A stretch of DNA of 64,000 bases from Larkinella sp049445795 (GCF_049445795.1 NZ_JBMSDT010000007.1:124001-188000); one strand, 5' to 3'; counted from the first letter of the stretch, positions 17,501 through 25,617 are shown. Translations and numbers: made by a program. The notes: generated from the sequence alone by a model not told the origin.

Positions 17501-17924
17501 AAACCGGGTGGTCGTCGGGTTCAGCGGGCGCGTTCGACGCGGCCGGTTCTGCTGCGTTGCTCCGGTTCGAGAGGTCGTTTTTTTCGCGCCGGGCTTCCGA
17601 AATCACGAACGTATCCTTGCGAATCTTTTTGACCCGCAAGCCGGTATTTTTCAGCAAGGTTTGCAGCGCTTTTTCGACCGAACCGTTCAGGTTGACGGCA
17701 TCGGCGGCCACATTTCTGCCGACCATGATGCGGTCTTCAAACACAATTTCGACGCGGTAATGGCGCTGCAAGTCGAGCAGCACGTTTTTGAGTTGCACGG
17801 GGGCGCTGCGGCCGGTCGACCGTTGGACGGGCTGCGCCGACGCCAGCGTCTGGCAAAAACCGGCGATCGGGTAGCAGGTCCACAAGAGGGTTAATACGCC
17901 CAAGTGGTAGACAGTTTTTTTCAT
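14526..17924 (-). CDS. SusC/RagA TonB-linked outer-membrane transporter with STN signalling domain
   Basis: The protein has 1132 residues. Residues 1-25 are a signal peptide. Residues about 45-110 are an STN (secretin/TonB N-terminal) domain that usually contacts a FecR anti-sigma factor. Residues about 155-240 form the carboxypeptidase-regulatory-like domain (GTVSDETGAGLPGVSVVLKG). The TonB plug follows with EVVVVGYGTQKK, GTIRIRGVGTLG and SIYGSRAANGVILVTTK. The remainder is the 22-strand barrel, ending in VKMVSFGLDVSF. It imports a ligand delivered by SusD and reports its passage to FecR, which lies just upstream with the ECF sigma gene. The STN domain marks it as a transducer, unlike plain SusC proteins. 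Confidence 0.93.
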   Translation of the reverse strand: MKKTVYHLGVLTLLWTCYPIAGFCQTLASAQPVQRSTGRSAPVQLKNVLLDLQRHYRVEIVFEDRIMVGRNVAADAVNLNGSVEKALQTLLKNTGLRVKKIRKDTFVISEARREKNDLSNRSNAAEPAASNAPAEPDDHPVFATPESVAPRQTVVADVTVSGTVSDETGAGLPGVSVVLKGTTRGTTTDSKGFYQLTVPDETAVLVFSFVGYISQEVTVGNRNNIAVKLENDTKSLSEVVVVGYGTQKKVNLTGAVSSVTSEDITRRPVGQTSAALQGLMPGVTVTQRSGRPGGDAGTIRIRGVGTLGGSSPDPLVLIDGIEGSMNSIDPNLIESISVLKDAASASIYGSRAANGVILVTTKRAKANRISVNYNNYIGWQTPTNLPKMANAIDHMLMTNEAYVNVGRAPLYSDDLIQKYRTEGPTNRDLYPDTDWQKEVLTGSGLQQSHFFSINGGSERIRFLTSAGYLDQKGIIENSSFRRYTLRNNTDIQLSKKFSARADLQVVAATTIEPGRGSEEVFHWMNRIPANQIGINSNGTWGDGWNGDNPIAMSRDGGTRKNNSPYVLLNAALVYKPVESLTAEIAYSPKYALSIDKNFNKAVQAYKPDGTLSFLAPAKSSLTETTNRSMYTTLRGTLTFDKVYGDHGVKVLGGFSREDFRNDNTSAFREGFLLPDYQVLNAGASDIQRASGGASEWALQSVFGRINYDYKQKYLLEANARYDGSSRFSKGNKYGFFPSVSAGWRISQEAFMQPLTNVVNELKVRASWGRLGNQNIPGGNYPFMSSLQFGPYTLGKQIVNVVALNTLANADISWETTEMTDIGLDATLFSNLSITADYFSKQTRDILLALDIPAIVGLGAPFQNAGVVDNKGWELGINYRGAIRDFRYDVGFNISDVKNTVVDLRGVNQTGLTVNREGYSIGSLFGLQAEGLFQTADEVAAHAQQFGVIKPGDIKYKDQNGDGIINGDDNVVIGSTIPRFTYGTTLNGYYKGFSLNIVLQGVGKADGLLNEQGIMPFFLGGTVQEQHKDHWTPENPNATFPRLAFSEANNEKNSSFWMRNAAYLRLKNIQLGYSLPTTLTQRAGISNARVFVNGQNLLTWDKFWDGYDVESPVGTGRSYPQVKMVSFGLDVSF

Positions 17925-17955
17925 GGTAGAATGACAAAAAAGGGAATAGGAATAC

Positions 17956-18960
17956 TCAGTGTTCTTTCAATACATAGGTATTTCCGGTCGAATCGACCCG
18001 GATTTCGGAGGTTGCAACCAGCAGGTCCAGCAGCTCAGTGGCCGTGCGGGCGCGGTAGTTGCCCGAAATGGTACGATAAGCCAGTGAATCGTCGGCGATT
18101 TCCACTTTTTTACCGAAGTGTTCTTCGATCAGGTAGCAGGCTTCCCAAAGCGAGGTATCGCGAAACTGGAACAGATGCCCGTTTTCGGCCGGGTTTTTCC
18201 GAACCGGCGCCAGCTTCCGGAGTTGCATGGCTCCCTGTTGGCTCAGCATCACCATCTCACCCGGTTTCATCACCAGTTGCTGGTTTTTGGTAGCGGTTTT
18301 GTAATCGACCCGGATTTTGCCGCGATCCAGCACCACGTTCGTCTGCTGTTTCCGGGCGTACACCGTAAATTCAGTGCCCAGCACTTCGATTTGAAACTGG
18401 TCGGAGGTTTTGACCACAAACCGCTGGTGATCCGGTTTGTGCGTGACCGAAAACCGCCCTTCGCCGGTCAGCGTCACCCGGCGCACATCACCCCAAAAGC
18501 CAAACCGGGGCACCTGCAAGGCAGAGTTGGGCCGGAGCGTCACGTCGGTACCGTCTTCCAGCCGGATCGTTCGCTCCTGATTGGCCGCGGTCTGGTAGGT
18601 TTCGTAAAGCAGTTTTGTCCGGAGCGGACGCACATTCACGCCCAGCAAGAGCAGGGCCATAGCCGCCACCAGGTAGGCCCGCCAGCCCCACCGGCGAAAC
18701 GGCAGTCGGGGAGCGGCTACCGGTTCGGTTTCCGGCGATGGTTCTTCGACCTGATCAAGACGCCGGGAAAGTTTTTCAAACGCCTTGTCGGCGTCGGGCC
18801 GGAATTGCAGCGACTGCATTTCCCATTCGAGCAGCCAGGCGTGGAAGGTTTCGGTATTGGCCGGATTTTTCAGCCATTCCTCCACGGTTTGCCGTTCGAG
18901 GGGGTTAGCCTGCCCCGACAGGTAGGCAAAGAGTGTCTGTTTCGATACCAGATGATTCAT
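17956..18960 (-). CDS. FecR-family anti-sigma factor (inner-membrane signal transducer)
   Basis: The protein has 334 residues. The N-terminal 90 are cytoplasmic (LFAYLSGQANPLERQTVEEWLK), where it would hold the sigma factor. A membrane helix lies near 93-112 (AYLVAAMALLLLGVNV). The periplasmic FecR domain spans about 125-225, with GEGRFSVTHKPDHQRFVVKT and ILGTEFTVY-like VLGTEFTVYARK. A DUF4974 domain (about 255-330) closes the protein and normally meets the STN domain of the cognate SusC. Its gene is between the sigma gene and susC, in the standard Bacteroidota order, so it should activate the sigma factor when ligand is transported. Confidence 0.92.
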   Translation of the reverse strand: MNHLVSKQTLFAYLSGQANPLERQTVEEWLKNPANTETFHAWLLEWEMQSLQFRPDADKAFEKLSRRLDQVEEPSPETEPVAAPRLPFRRWGWRAYLVAAMALLLLGVNVRPLRTKLLYETYQTAANQERTIRLEDGTDVTLRPNSALQVPRFGFWGDVRRVTLTGEGRFSVTHKPDHQRFVVKTSDQFQIEVLGTEFTVYARKQQTNVVLDRGKIRVDYKTATKNQQLVMKPGEMVMLSQQGAMQLRKLAPVRKNPAENGHLFQFRDTSLWEACYLIEEHFGKKVEIADDSLAYRTISGNYRARTATELLDLLVATSEIRVDSTGNTYVLKEH

Positions 18961-19004
18961 GGTTGTACGGGTTGAGTAGCAGACTCAGAAAACCGGTTTT
19001 TCCC

Positions 19005-19598
19005 TTAGTGTAGTGGAAAAAAGGCGAGCAGCACGAACAGTACTGTCCATTCGTCCCGGAGTACGTGCCGCAGGTGTTTAAGCGCTTTGGAGATGTGGAC
19101 TTCGACGGTTCGGGGCGAAATCTGGAGTTCGGCGGCAATCTCGTCGTACTTTTTGTTCTCGAACCGGCTCAGCAGAAAAACCCGGCGGCACTGGAGCGGC
19201 AACTGCCCGATGGCGTCGTTGACGGCCAAAAACAGGTTGTTGAAATGCACCTCGGAGTCGGGCTGAAGCTGATGACCGGCCAGGTGATTTTCAGTGGTCG
19301 TTTCGATGGAGTCGGTTTTTCCGAATTCCCGGCGGAGATGGGTATACGCTTCGTTTCGAACCGCCCGAAACAGGTAGCTCATGTACGACGAACGCACGTT
19401 GCGGTAGGCTTCCGTGCGGTAGAACTGGTAAAACACCTCACTCACCAGGTCCTCGGCCAGTTGCCGCGCATACACAAACCGCACGGCGTGGCTGCACAAC
19501 GGGGTGTAATATTGCCGAAACAGCAGTTCGAACCCTTTGCGGGGTTCTTCCTCAAAGGCTTTCCGCAGAAAAAGTTCGGAATCGTACACCGTTGACAT
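19005..19598 (-). CDS. ECF-type RNA polymerase sigma-70 factor
   Basis: The protein has 197 residues from the ATG at 19598; an upstream ATG at 19676 adds 26 proline-rich residues that do not look like sigma sequence. Region 2 is at about 30-70 (LLFRQYYTPL, then QLAEDLVSEVFYQFYR). Region 4 is at about 125-180 (IGQLPLQCRRVFLLSRFENKKYDEIAAELQ, SPRTVEVHISKALKHLR). It directs transcription of the adjacent importer locus when FecR releases it. An oddity is the end: after region 4 the protein closes with a hydrophobic stretch (WTVLFVLLAFFPLH), which could lie against the inner membrane. Confidence 0.92.
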   Translation of the reverse strand: MSTVYDSELFLRKAFEEEPRKGFELLFRQYYTPLCSHAVRFVYARQLAEDLVSEVFYQFYRTEAYRNVRSSYMSYLFRAVRNEAYTHLRREFGKTDSIETTTENHLAGHQLQPDSEVHFNNLFLAVNDAIGQLPLQCRRVFLLSRFENKKYDEIAAELQISPRTVEVHISKALKHLRHVLRDEWTVLFVLLAFFPLH

Positions 19599-19939
19599 AG
19601 GCGGTTCGTCGGGTAGGGATGGCCCGGGCCGGTGGTCAGGCAGTGGTGTCGGGTACAGGCGGTTAAAGGTAGCCATTAATTCGCAGGATGCTAAAACGAA
19701 TCAAAGACTTAATTGCACTATTTTACCCGTAGTCGGTTTTCAAAAAAAGTTGACTTTTTTTGAAAACGTCTTTTGCTGACACAGAAAGGCGGTTTTTACA
19801 AAACACAAAAACCCGGTTTAAAACCGGGTTTCAGCATAGTTCATTCCGTTCTGCACATCTTACTTGCGTAAAGTAAGCGTCCACATCCGGAATACCGTTT
19901 ATTATCTTGTATCTTGTATCCCTTTTGTCTCCCTCTCTA
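19599..19939. other. Intergenic region upstream of the ECF sigma gene
   Basis: These 341 bases hold no convincing gene. The right part carries the terminator at 19809-19831. The left part should contain the sigma-gene promoter on the minus strand, but I see no exact -7 box. Confidence 0.5.
19809..19831 (-). terminator. Rho-independent terminator
   Basis: AAACCCGGTTT and AAACCGGGTTT form a near-perfect hairpin. On the minus strand it is followed by a T-rich stretch. It would end the transcript of the small gene at 19940-20299 before the sigma gene. Confidence 0.7.
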
Positions 19940-20299
19940 TTATACGTACTGCTGACGCACCGTCGGTACGTGGAGTTGGCTCGGCTCTTTCAGCAGTCGG
20001 AGTTCGGTGTATTCGTATTCTTCTTCGAACAAATCCTGCAAATCATGGACGTAATACAAATACCGGCGGGTTTGCACACATAGCCAGCAGTTCATGCCCG
20101 GCACCAGGCGCGAATCTTCATACAGCCAGGAGTTGGCCATCGGGTCCGGACTGAAGCCAAAAGCCTGGAGCCATGACTTGGTTAACTTGATCGGTTGCGG
20201 ACGGTTGGGTGGCTGAAGTTCCTTTAAAAGTCTTTCAGTTAACAGAACGGGCTCGTTATGGATCAGGTAATACCGATTGGGTTTGGGACGGTGGACCAT
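19940..20299 (-). CDS. Small Bacteroidota-specific conserved protein of unknown function
   Basis: The protein has 119 residues from the ATG at 20299; an upstream ATG at 20350 would run through a palindromic, AT-rich control region. It carries IKLTKSWLQAFGF in the middle and YVHDLQDLFEEEYEYTEL near the end. These match, loosely, the LTeeWLekfGF and VHqLQNLyfaLTGeEL patterns of a very common family of small uncharacterised Bacteroidota proteins. No signal peptide or membrane helix is present, so it is probably cytoplasmic. The family function is unknown. It is followed by a terminator and preceded by nested palindromes, so it looks like an independently controlled single gene. Confidence 0.65.
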   Translation of the reverse strand: MVHRPKPNRYYLIHNEPVLLTERLLKELQPPNRPQPIKLTKSWLQAFGFSPDPMANSWLYEDSRLVPGMNCWLCVQTRRYLYYVHDLQDLFEEEYEYTELRLLKEPSQLHVPTVRQQYV

Positions 20300-20319
20300 T
20301 GTGCGGATAAGAAAGGGTT

Positions 20320-20389
20320 TTACTAAACTATATAAAAAAGTGTAATACAAGTAACTTACATTGATAAATAGTTATATTAAGTTTAGTAA
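20320..20389. promoter_or_regulatory. Nested palindromes upstream of the small conserved gene
   Basis: TTACTAAACT (20320-20329) is the exact reverse complement of AGTTTAGTAA (20380-20389). Inside them, TGTAA (20341-20345) faces TTACA (20356-20360). The block lies 21-90 bases upstream of the ATG at 20299 and could be an operator or a leader hairpin. Confidence 0.4.
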
Positions 20390-20424
20390 GCGGTCCTTAT
20401 TCCTTTCATTTTGACGGTTTTACC

Positions 20425-21567
20425 TTACAACAACAGCGCGTCCACGCGGTGCGCATGCACCATCCGGTCGCTGGGCGACCAGGCAAAGATCGTAAACCGG
20501 CCATCCTGCGAAGCCACCAACGCTACCGCATCGCGCTGATCGAACACAAACTGGGCCGCCGACAAATGCCGCGTACCGCCCGTCTGGGCCGGATGCACCA
20601 CCACCGCCTGATTGCCCACCACCGGTTCGGTGACAATAATCTGCTCCACCCGGTCGCTGACTGCCGACCGTCCGATTTTGGCCCCAAACCCGAGCACTTC
20701 ATACCGGTCGTTGATAATCGTGGCTCCGTCTACGGCCGTCAGGCCCGCAATCCAGTCGACGGCCTGGTTGACCGATCCCCGCCATACGTTGGGGCCAACG
20801 GCTTCCGGTTCCTGCCGCAGCAAGTCCCGAAGTTGCGAAAACACCGGCACCACCGGATACGAAATCGGATCGATGATGGATTCCCGCCAGGTTTGGCTTC
20901 CCGAGGGTACCACCAGCAACGAGCCGCCCCGCCCATGCGCCCGCATCGATACCGCCAGTTGGACCAAGACATTCATCGAGTCGTTCCAGAACGAAGGCAG
21001 CGTAAAACCGAGCATCGAACTGACCACATTCGGACAATCGGGTGTCCGGGCCGTTCCCTCGTCGATGATTTTGATCTGATCACCTTTTAGAATTGCCACA
21101 TTGACAAACTTGCCAAAACCGTCCATTCGGCGGTGTTTGATCACCAGTAAACCGGGTTCGATGACTTCCAGCACGAAGCAGTTCCCCGGAATGTCGCGGG
21201 TGGTGCCCCAGATATACAAGGCATCGTTCTCATACCAGACGCCGAGGTGAATGCCCGGCCGTTCGACGGCCGGGGCCAGTTTGGTCAGCGTCGCGGGAGT
21301 CAGCCCCAGGCGGTGTCCGAACAACAGCGGGCTTCCCACCTGATCGGGCGGTAACAACGCCAGCGAGACCTTCGGCGAATTACCTTCTTCGTGTTGTAAA
21401 CTGGCCCAGAACGCCGAATCGATCACGGCCTCGATCATAGCAGCATGCGGCTGATGGGCCGTATCCGGCTCCCCGTTGAGCGTGGCCGTGGCAAAATGGT
21501 GATCAAAATAGGTTTCTAATGTTTCGGCCACCAACCGGGCTCCCTGGTATGTCGATTTAAAGTACAT
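20425..21567 (-). CDS. DACNV-type sensor / diadenylate-cyclase-like protein
   Basis: The protein has 380 residues with no signal peptide. The last 110 residues look like a DisA_N (diadenylate cyclase) fold. DGATII lies at 280-285, where cyclases have the DGA motif. GGTRHLSAAQF lies at 330-340, where they have GTRHR, followed by ALVASQDGRFTIF (349-361), matching the IVVSEETG strand. The third motif residue is Leu instead of Arg. Residues 1-270 match the long N-terminal region of the family annotated as putative sensor domain DACNV. It may make or sense an adenine dinucleotide; activity is not established. It has no operon partner, and a PAS kinase gene is divergent upstream. Confidence 0.65.
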   Translation of the reverse strand: MYFKSTYQGARLVAETLETYFDHHFATATLNGEPDTAHQPHAAMIEAVIDSAFWASLQHEEGNSPKVSLALLPPDQVGSPLLFGHRLGLTPATLTKLAPAVERPGIHLGVWYENDALYIWGTTRDIPGNCFVLEVIEPGLLVIKHRRMDGFGKFVNVAILKGDQIKIIDEGTARTPDCPNVVSSMLGFTLPSFWNDSMNVLVQLAVSMRAHGRGGSLLVVPSGSQTWRESIIDPISYPVVPVFSQLRDLLRQEPEAVGPNVWRGSVNQAVDWIAGLTAVDGATIINDRYEVLGFGAKIGRSAVSDRVEQIIVTEPVVGNQAVVVHPAQTGGTRHLSAAQFVFDQRDAVALVASQDGRFTIFAWSPSDRMVHAHRVDALLL

Positions 21568-21956
21568 ATAGTAGACTGCTAGATAATAGAGAAAAGATGT
21601 GAGACTAACGTTCTGGTTTTTAACTAACTAGGCGCTTGTCTATTCTCTTTCTTCTTTTGTCTGGGTATAGTTTGAAGACGTCTTTTCTCTTCAAAGAAGA
21701 GCTGTTAACCAAATTTAAGTTCCAACCACAACCCGGACCTTGTAGGTCAGGGCCCTGTCTGGCCTAAAATAGCACAAATAATACGTTGATAATCAGTAAA
21801 TTTTCTATACTTACCGGTTCGCAATTTTGTAATGAGGCCGTTGCGTCTTTGTATAGCGCCTTTCCGCAACGTACTTTCCTGGTACGGTTAAAAGAAGTTC
21901 GGCGGCATTTCTTTATCTTTAGGATTACATTTAGACCTGCGCGAAGGCACCCACCT
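21568..21956. other. Divergent promoter region between the DACNV gene and the PAS kinase
   Basis: These 389 bases are AT-rich. They include CAATTTTG at 21822-21829, one base off the TAnnTTTG -7 box and pointing at the kinase. A weak CTCTTC/GAAGAG inverted repeat lies near 21684. No gene is evident if the kinase starts at 21957. Confidence 0.4.
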
Positions 21957-24900
21957 GTGAATACCGATTTAAAACCGACGAATGAATTATTCGAGTTATT
22001 AACCAAAGCCACTCGGGATGTTGTCTGGAACTGGGATCTGGAAGCCAATACGGTCTGGTGGAATGAAGCATACACAGCCGTATTTGGTTATCCGCAGCCC
22101 ACACCGGAACCAGGCCCCGAATCCTGGTATGATTACATTCATCCGGACGATCGGGAAGACGTTCTGGAAAGTATTCACCAGGTCATTGACCAGGCCGGTT
22201 CGAACTGGTCGGCGGAATACCGGTTTCGCCGGGCCGATGGCTCTTACATCATCGTCTACGACCGTGGGTATGTCATGCACCGGCAGGGAAAGGCCGTTCG
22301 GATGGTCGGCTCCATGCAGGATATTACCGAGCGGGTTACCCTGCAAAAAGCCCGCCATGAAAGCGAAGAACGGCTCCGCTTTGCCCTGCAATCGGCCCAG
22401 CTCGGAACCTGGGATTTGAATCCTGCCGACCAGACCATTACCTGGGATGCCCGTTGCCAGGCTCTTTTCGGTTTACGAGATGCTAATCCGTCGGCCTACA
22501 GCCAGGTAGCAGTCCACATTCATCCCGACGACCGGCAGCGGGTTGAGGATGCCGTTCAGTGGGCTTTGAATCCGGAATCGGGCGGTTATTACGACATACA
22601 GTACCGCACCATCGGGGCCGATGATGGCGTCATGCGCCAGGTTCATTTCATGGGCCAGGCCTATTTTACCGAAACCGGCCAGGCTTACCGGTTTTCGGGC
22701 GTAGCCCGCGATATCTCGGACGAGGTGAAAGCCCGCGAAAAAACCGCTCTGTCGGAACACCAGGCTCAACTGGCCCTGGAAGGGTCGGGAGCAGGGTCAT
22801 TTTCCATTGATCTGGAAACCAACGCCATCGTCTATTCGCCTGCGCTTTCGCTGCTGCTGACCGGAGAAGCCCGCACGGATCTGACCCGCGACGTTTTTGT
22901 CAATCACCTCCACCCCGACGACCGGTCCATTCGCGAAAAGGCGTATCGGGTCGCCATGCGCACCGGAAACTTACACTACGAAGCCCGTTTTGTATGGAAC
23001 AACCGGGAGATTCACTGGATCAAGGCCCTGGGGCAGTACTTTTACAACACCGCCGGAAAACCGGTTACTTTCTCCGGCATTGTCATCGACATCACCCAGC
23101 AGAAGGAAGCCGACCAGGCCATGCACAAAGCCGAGGAACGGTTTCGGAACATGGTGGCCCAGGCACCCGTCGCCATCGGCATAGTGAGTGGAGAAAACCT
23201 GATCATCGAAACGGCCAACCAGGCTATGCTGGCGGTGTGGGGAAAAGAAAGCAGCATTCTGGGCCTGCCCCTGATCGAAGCTCTGCCCGAAATTCGCGAT
23301 CAGGGTTTTATCGAACTTCTGCAAACCGTTTATAAAACCGGCGTTGCTCACTACGGTTTTGAGACACTGGCCCGGCTTCAGCGCAATGGGCAGTTGGAAG
23401 AAGCTTATTTTAACTTCGTCTATGCCCCGATCCGCGAGGAAAGCAACCGGGTCGGCGACATCATGATTCTAGCCATTGAGGTCACGGCACAGGTCAAAGC
23501 CAAACAGGCCCTCGAAGACAGCGAACAGCGGCTGCGCTCTCTCATTGAAGAAGCCCCGGCCGCGATAGCGCTGTTTACCGGTCCGGACATGGTGATCGAA
23601 CTGCCCAACGAAGCCATGATCAAGTTCTGGGGAAAAGGGCCTGCCGTTGCCGGGAAGCCGCTGCGCGAAGCCCTGCCTGAGCTGGTCGGCCAGCCTTTTC
23701 TCCACATTCTGGATGAAGTGTATCGCACGGGTATTGCTTACACCGCTCAGGAGGACGAAGCCATGCTCATTGTGGATGGCAAACCGGGCATCTATTATTT
23801 CAATTATACGTATAAACCGCTGCGTAATGCCGACGGCGAAGTATATGCCATTCTCGAGGTCGCCATCGACGTGACGGAGCAGGTACTGGCCCGTCGGAAA
23901 ATTGAAGCCAGCGAGCAGCGATTCCGCACCTTGCTGGAAGCCATCTCGCCCATGACCTGGACGAATACACCGACGGGGGAAGCCACTTTCTTTAACCAGC
24001 AGTGGTATTCATATACGGGTTTAAGCCTGGAGGAGTCGATCGACTGGGGTTGGGAAGCGGTTCTGCACCCGGATGATCTTCCGCATACCCTTGCGTTATA
24101 CCAGAGGTCGCTGGAAACCGGGGAAATTTATGTGTCGGAAAACCGCTACCGGCGGGGGTCCGATGGCATGTACCGCTGGCACCTGAACCGAGCCTTACCC
24201 ATCCGCGACGAAACGGGAACAATTATGTTCTGGGTAGGAACGGCTACCGATATTCACGAACAGAAACGCATCGAGGCCGAGTTGGAAAGCCAGGTGCAGG
24301 TCCGCACGCGGGAGTTGAACGAGTCGAACCAGCATTTGCTCCGCTCTAATGAAAACCTGACCCGGTTTGCCTATGTGGCCTCGCATGATTTGCAGGAACC
24401 GTTGCGCAAAATTCAATCGTTTGGCAATTTGCTGGAAAGTCAGTATGCCGCCGGTCTGGGCGAAAGTGGCATTGATCTGATCAACCGGATGCAATCGTCG
24501 GCTGGGCGTATGTCCGAACTGATCCGGGATTTACTGGCGTATTCGCGGATTTCAACCCGCCAGCAGTCATTTGACCCGGTTTTGCTGGAAGATGTTATCC
24601 TGAACGTCCGGGAAACGCTGGAATTGCAGATTCAGCAGGCTGGCGCCGTGATTGAGAGCGACGTGCTTCCGACGGTGCATGGAGATGCATCGCAGTTGGG
24701 CCAGCTCTTCCAGAACCTGCTATCCAATGCCATCAAGTTCGGTCGTCCGGGCGTTCCTCCGCACATTTGGATTACGTACGAACTGTTGCCCGGCAACGCC
24801 TTGCCCGCTACCGTCCAAACCGCCCGTTACGCCAGTCAGTACCACCTGATTTCGGTTACCGACAACGGCATTGGGTTCGATGAAAAGTATGCCGACCGGA

Positions 24901-25061
24901 TTTTTGAGGTTTTTCAGCGGCTGCACGGCCGGACATCCTATGCAGGTACGGGCGTCGGTTTGGCCATTTGTCAAAAAGTAGTGGAAAACCACGGCGGAGC
25001 CATCAAGGCCCGCAGTCAACCCGGCCAGGGCAGTACGTTCAGGGTTTATCTCCCTGCCTGA
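21957..25061 (+). CDS. Six-PAS-domain sensor histidine kinase
   Basis: The protein has 1034 residues from the GTG at 21957; an in-frame ATG at 21786 would add 57 residues of AT-rich, non-kinase-like sequence. Six PAS domains follow one another, each ended by a PAC segment (for example WNWDLEANTVWW, GTWDLNPADQTITW, APVAIGIVSGENLIIE, APAAIALFTGPDMVIE). A coiled linker leads to the HisKA domain with phospho-acceptor His810 in VASHDLQEPLRKIQ. The HATPase domain ends the protein (NLLSNAIKF, DNGIGFDEKY, YAGTGVGLAI). No membrane helix is present, so it senses a cytoplasmic signal. The convergent CheY-like gene ends 21 bases away and is a likely partner. Confidence 0.9.
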   Translation: MNTDLKPTNELFELLTKATRDVVWNWDLEANTVWWNEAYTAVFGYPQPTPEPGPESWYDYIHPDDREDVLESIHQVIDQAGSNWSAEYRFRRADGSYIIVYDRGYVMHRQGKAVRMVGSMQDITERVTLQKARHESEERLRFALQSAQLGTWDLNPADQTITWDARCQALFGLRDANPSAYSQVAVHIHPDDRQRVEDAVQWALNPESGGYYDIQYRTIGADDGVMRQVHFMGQAYFTETGQAYRFSGVARDISDEVKAREKTALSEHQAQLALEGSGAGSFSIDLETNAIVYSPALSLLLTGEARTDLTRDVFVNHLHPDDRSIREKAYRVAMRTGNLHYEARFVWNNREIHWIKALGQYFYNTAGKPVTFSGIVIDITQQKEADQAMHKAEERFRNMVAQAPVAIGIVSGENLIIETANQAMLAVWGKESSILGLPLIEALPEIRDQGFIELLQTVYKTGVAHYGFETLARLQRNGQLEEAYFNFVYAPIREESNRVGDIMILAIEVTAQVKAKQALEDSEQRLRSLIEEAPAAIALFTGPDMVIELPNEAMIKFWGKGPAVAGKPLREALPELVGQPFLHILDEVYRTGIAYTAQEDEAMLIVDGKPGIYYFNYTYKPLRNADGEVYAILEVAIDVTEQVLARRKIEASEQRFRTLLEAISPMTWTNTPTGEATFFNQQWYSYTGLSLEESIDWGWEAVLHPDDLPHTLALYQRSLETGEIYVSENRYRRGSDGMYRWHLNRALPIRDETGTIMFWVGTATDIHEQKRIEAELESQVQVRTRELNESNQHLLRSNENLTRFAYVASHDLQEPLRKIQSFGNLLESQYAAGLGESGIDLINRMQSSAGRMSELIRDLLAYSRISTRQQSFDPVLLEDVILNVRETLELQIQQAGAVIESDVLPTVHGDASQLGQLFQNLLSNAIKFGRPGVPPHIWITYELLPGNALPATVQTARYASQYHLISVTDNGIGFDEKYADRIFEVFQRLHGRTSYAGTGVGLAICQKVVENHGGAIKARSQPGQGSTFRVYLPA

Positions 25062-25081
25062 ACATCGGGCAGCACCGTGTT

Positions 25082-25471
25082 TCAGGCAGCCAATACCCCA
25101 CACATCTCGCGCACAAACGCCTGCCAGGCCGGGTAATCGTTCGGTTTTACCCAACACCAACTGACATTCAGCTTCTGACAGGGCTCTTCCCAACTCGGAT
25201 CAATCTCCGAGCTCATCCAGGCTACCGGTATGGCCCGCAACGCCGGTTTGGCCCGTAGCCCTTCGGTCAGTTCCAGGCCGTTTATTCGGGGCAAGTGGTA
25301 GTCAATCAGGATCAGACTAGGCGCTCTCCGCATCCTATCCAGGTAACTGAGCACACTGGAAGCATCTGAAAAAGGCCTAATCTGACAGGTGCCGCCTATC
25401 TGCAGCATGGCTTTCTGGATGAGCCACAAATCGTCTTCATCATCATCTACTACCCATATCCGTGGCTTCAT
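25082..25471 (-). CDS. Single-domain response regulator (CheY-like)
   Basis: The protein has 129 residues from the ATG at 25471, chosen because the receiver domain begins at once (RIWVVDDDEDD). An upstream ATG at 25495 adds eight residues. The acidic pocket is at Asp9-Asp11, the phospho-acceptor is Asp57 in LILIDYHLP, and the conserved lysine is in CWVKPNDY. There is no output domain, so it should act through protein contact. This form, opening IWVVDDDEDDLWLI, is common in Cytophagales next to PAS kinases. It converges on the six-PAS kinase gene with a 20-base gap and may be its phosphorylation target. Confidence 0.88.
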   Translation of the reverse strand: MKPRIWVVDDDEDDLWLIQKAMLQIGGTCQIRPFSDASSVLSYLDRMRRAPSLILIDYHLPRINGLELTEGLRAKPALRAIPVAWMSSEIDPSWEEPCQKLNVSWCWVKPNDYPAWQAFVREMCGVLAA

Positions 25472-25617
25472 AGGTATTTGTCGACGGGTTAACACCTGTC
25501 AAACAGGAGTGTGGTTGAACGATTTCAAAGGTCTTCAGAAACCTTTCATCTTAAACCGGTTTTCACCCCATTTGTTTGCTACTTCAACGCCGTGCGCTAC
25601 ACAGTCCCGGGCGGTTT

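Noticed and set aside
21786..21956. ATG start extending the PAS kinase by 57 residues
   Set aside because: The extension is AT-rich, shows no PAS-like pattern and includes a possible -7 box, so it is probably upstream control DNA. This remains uncertain.
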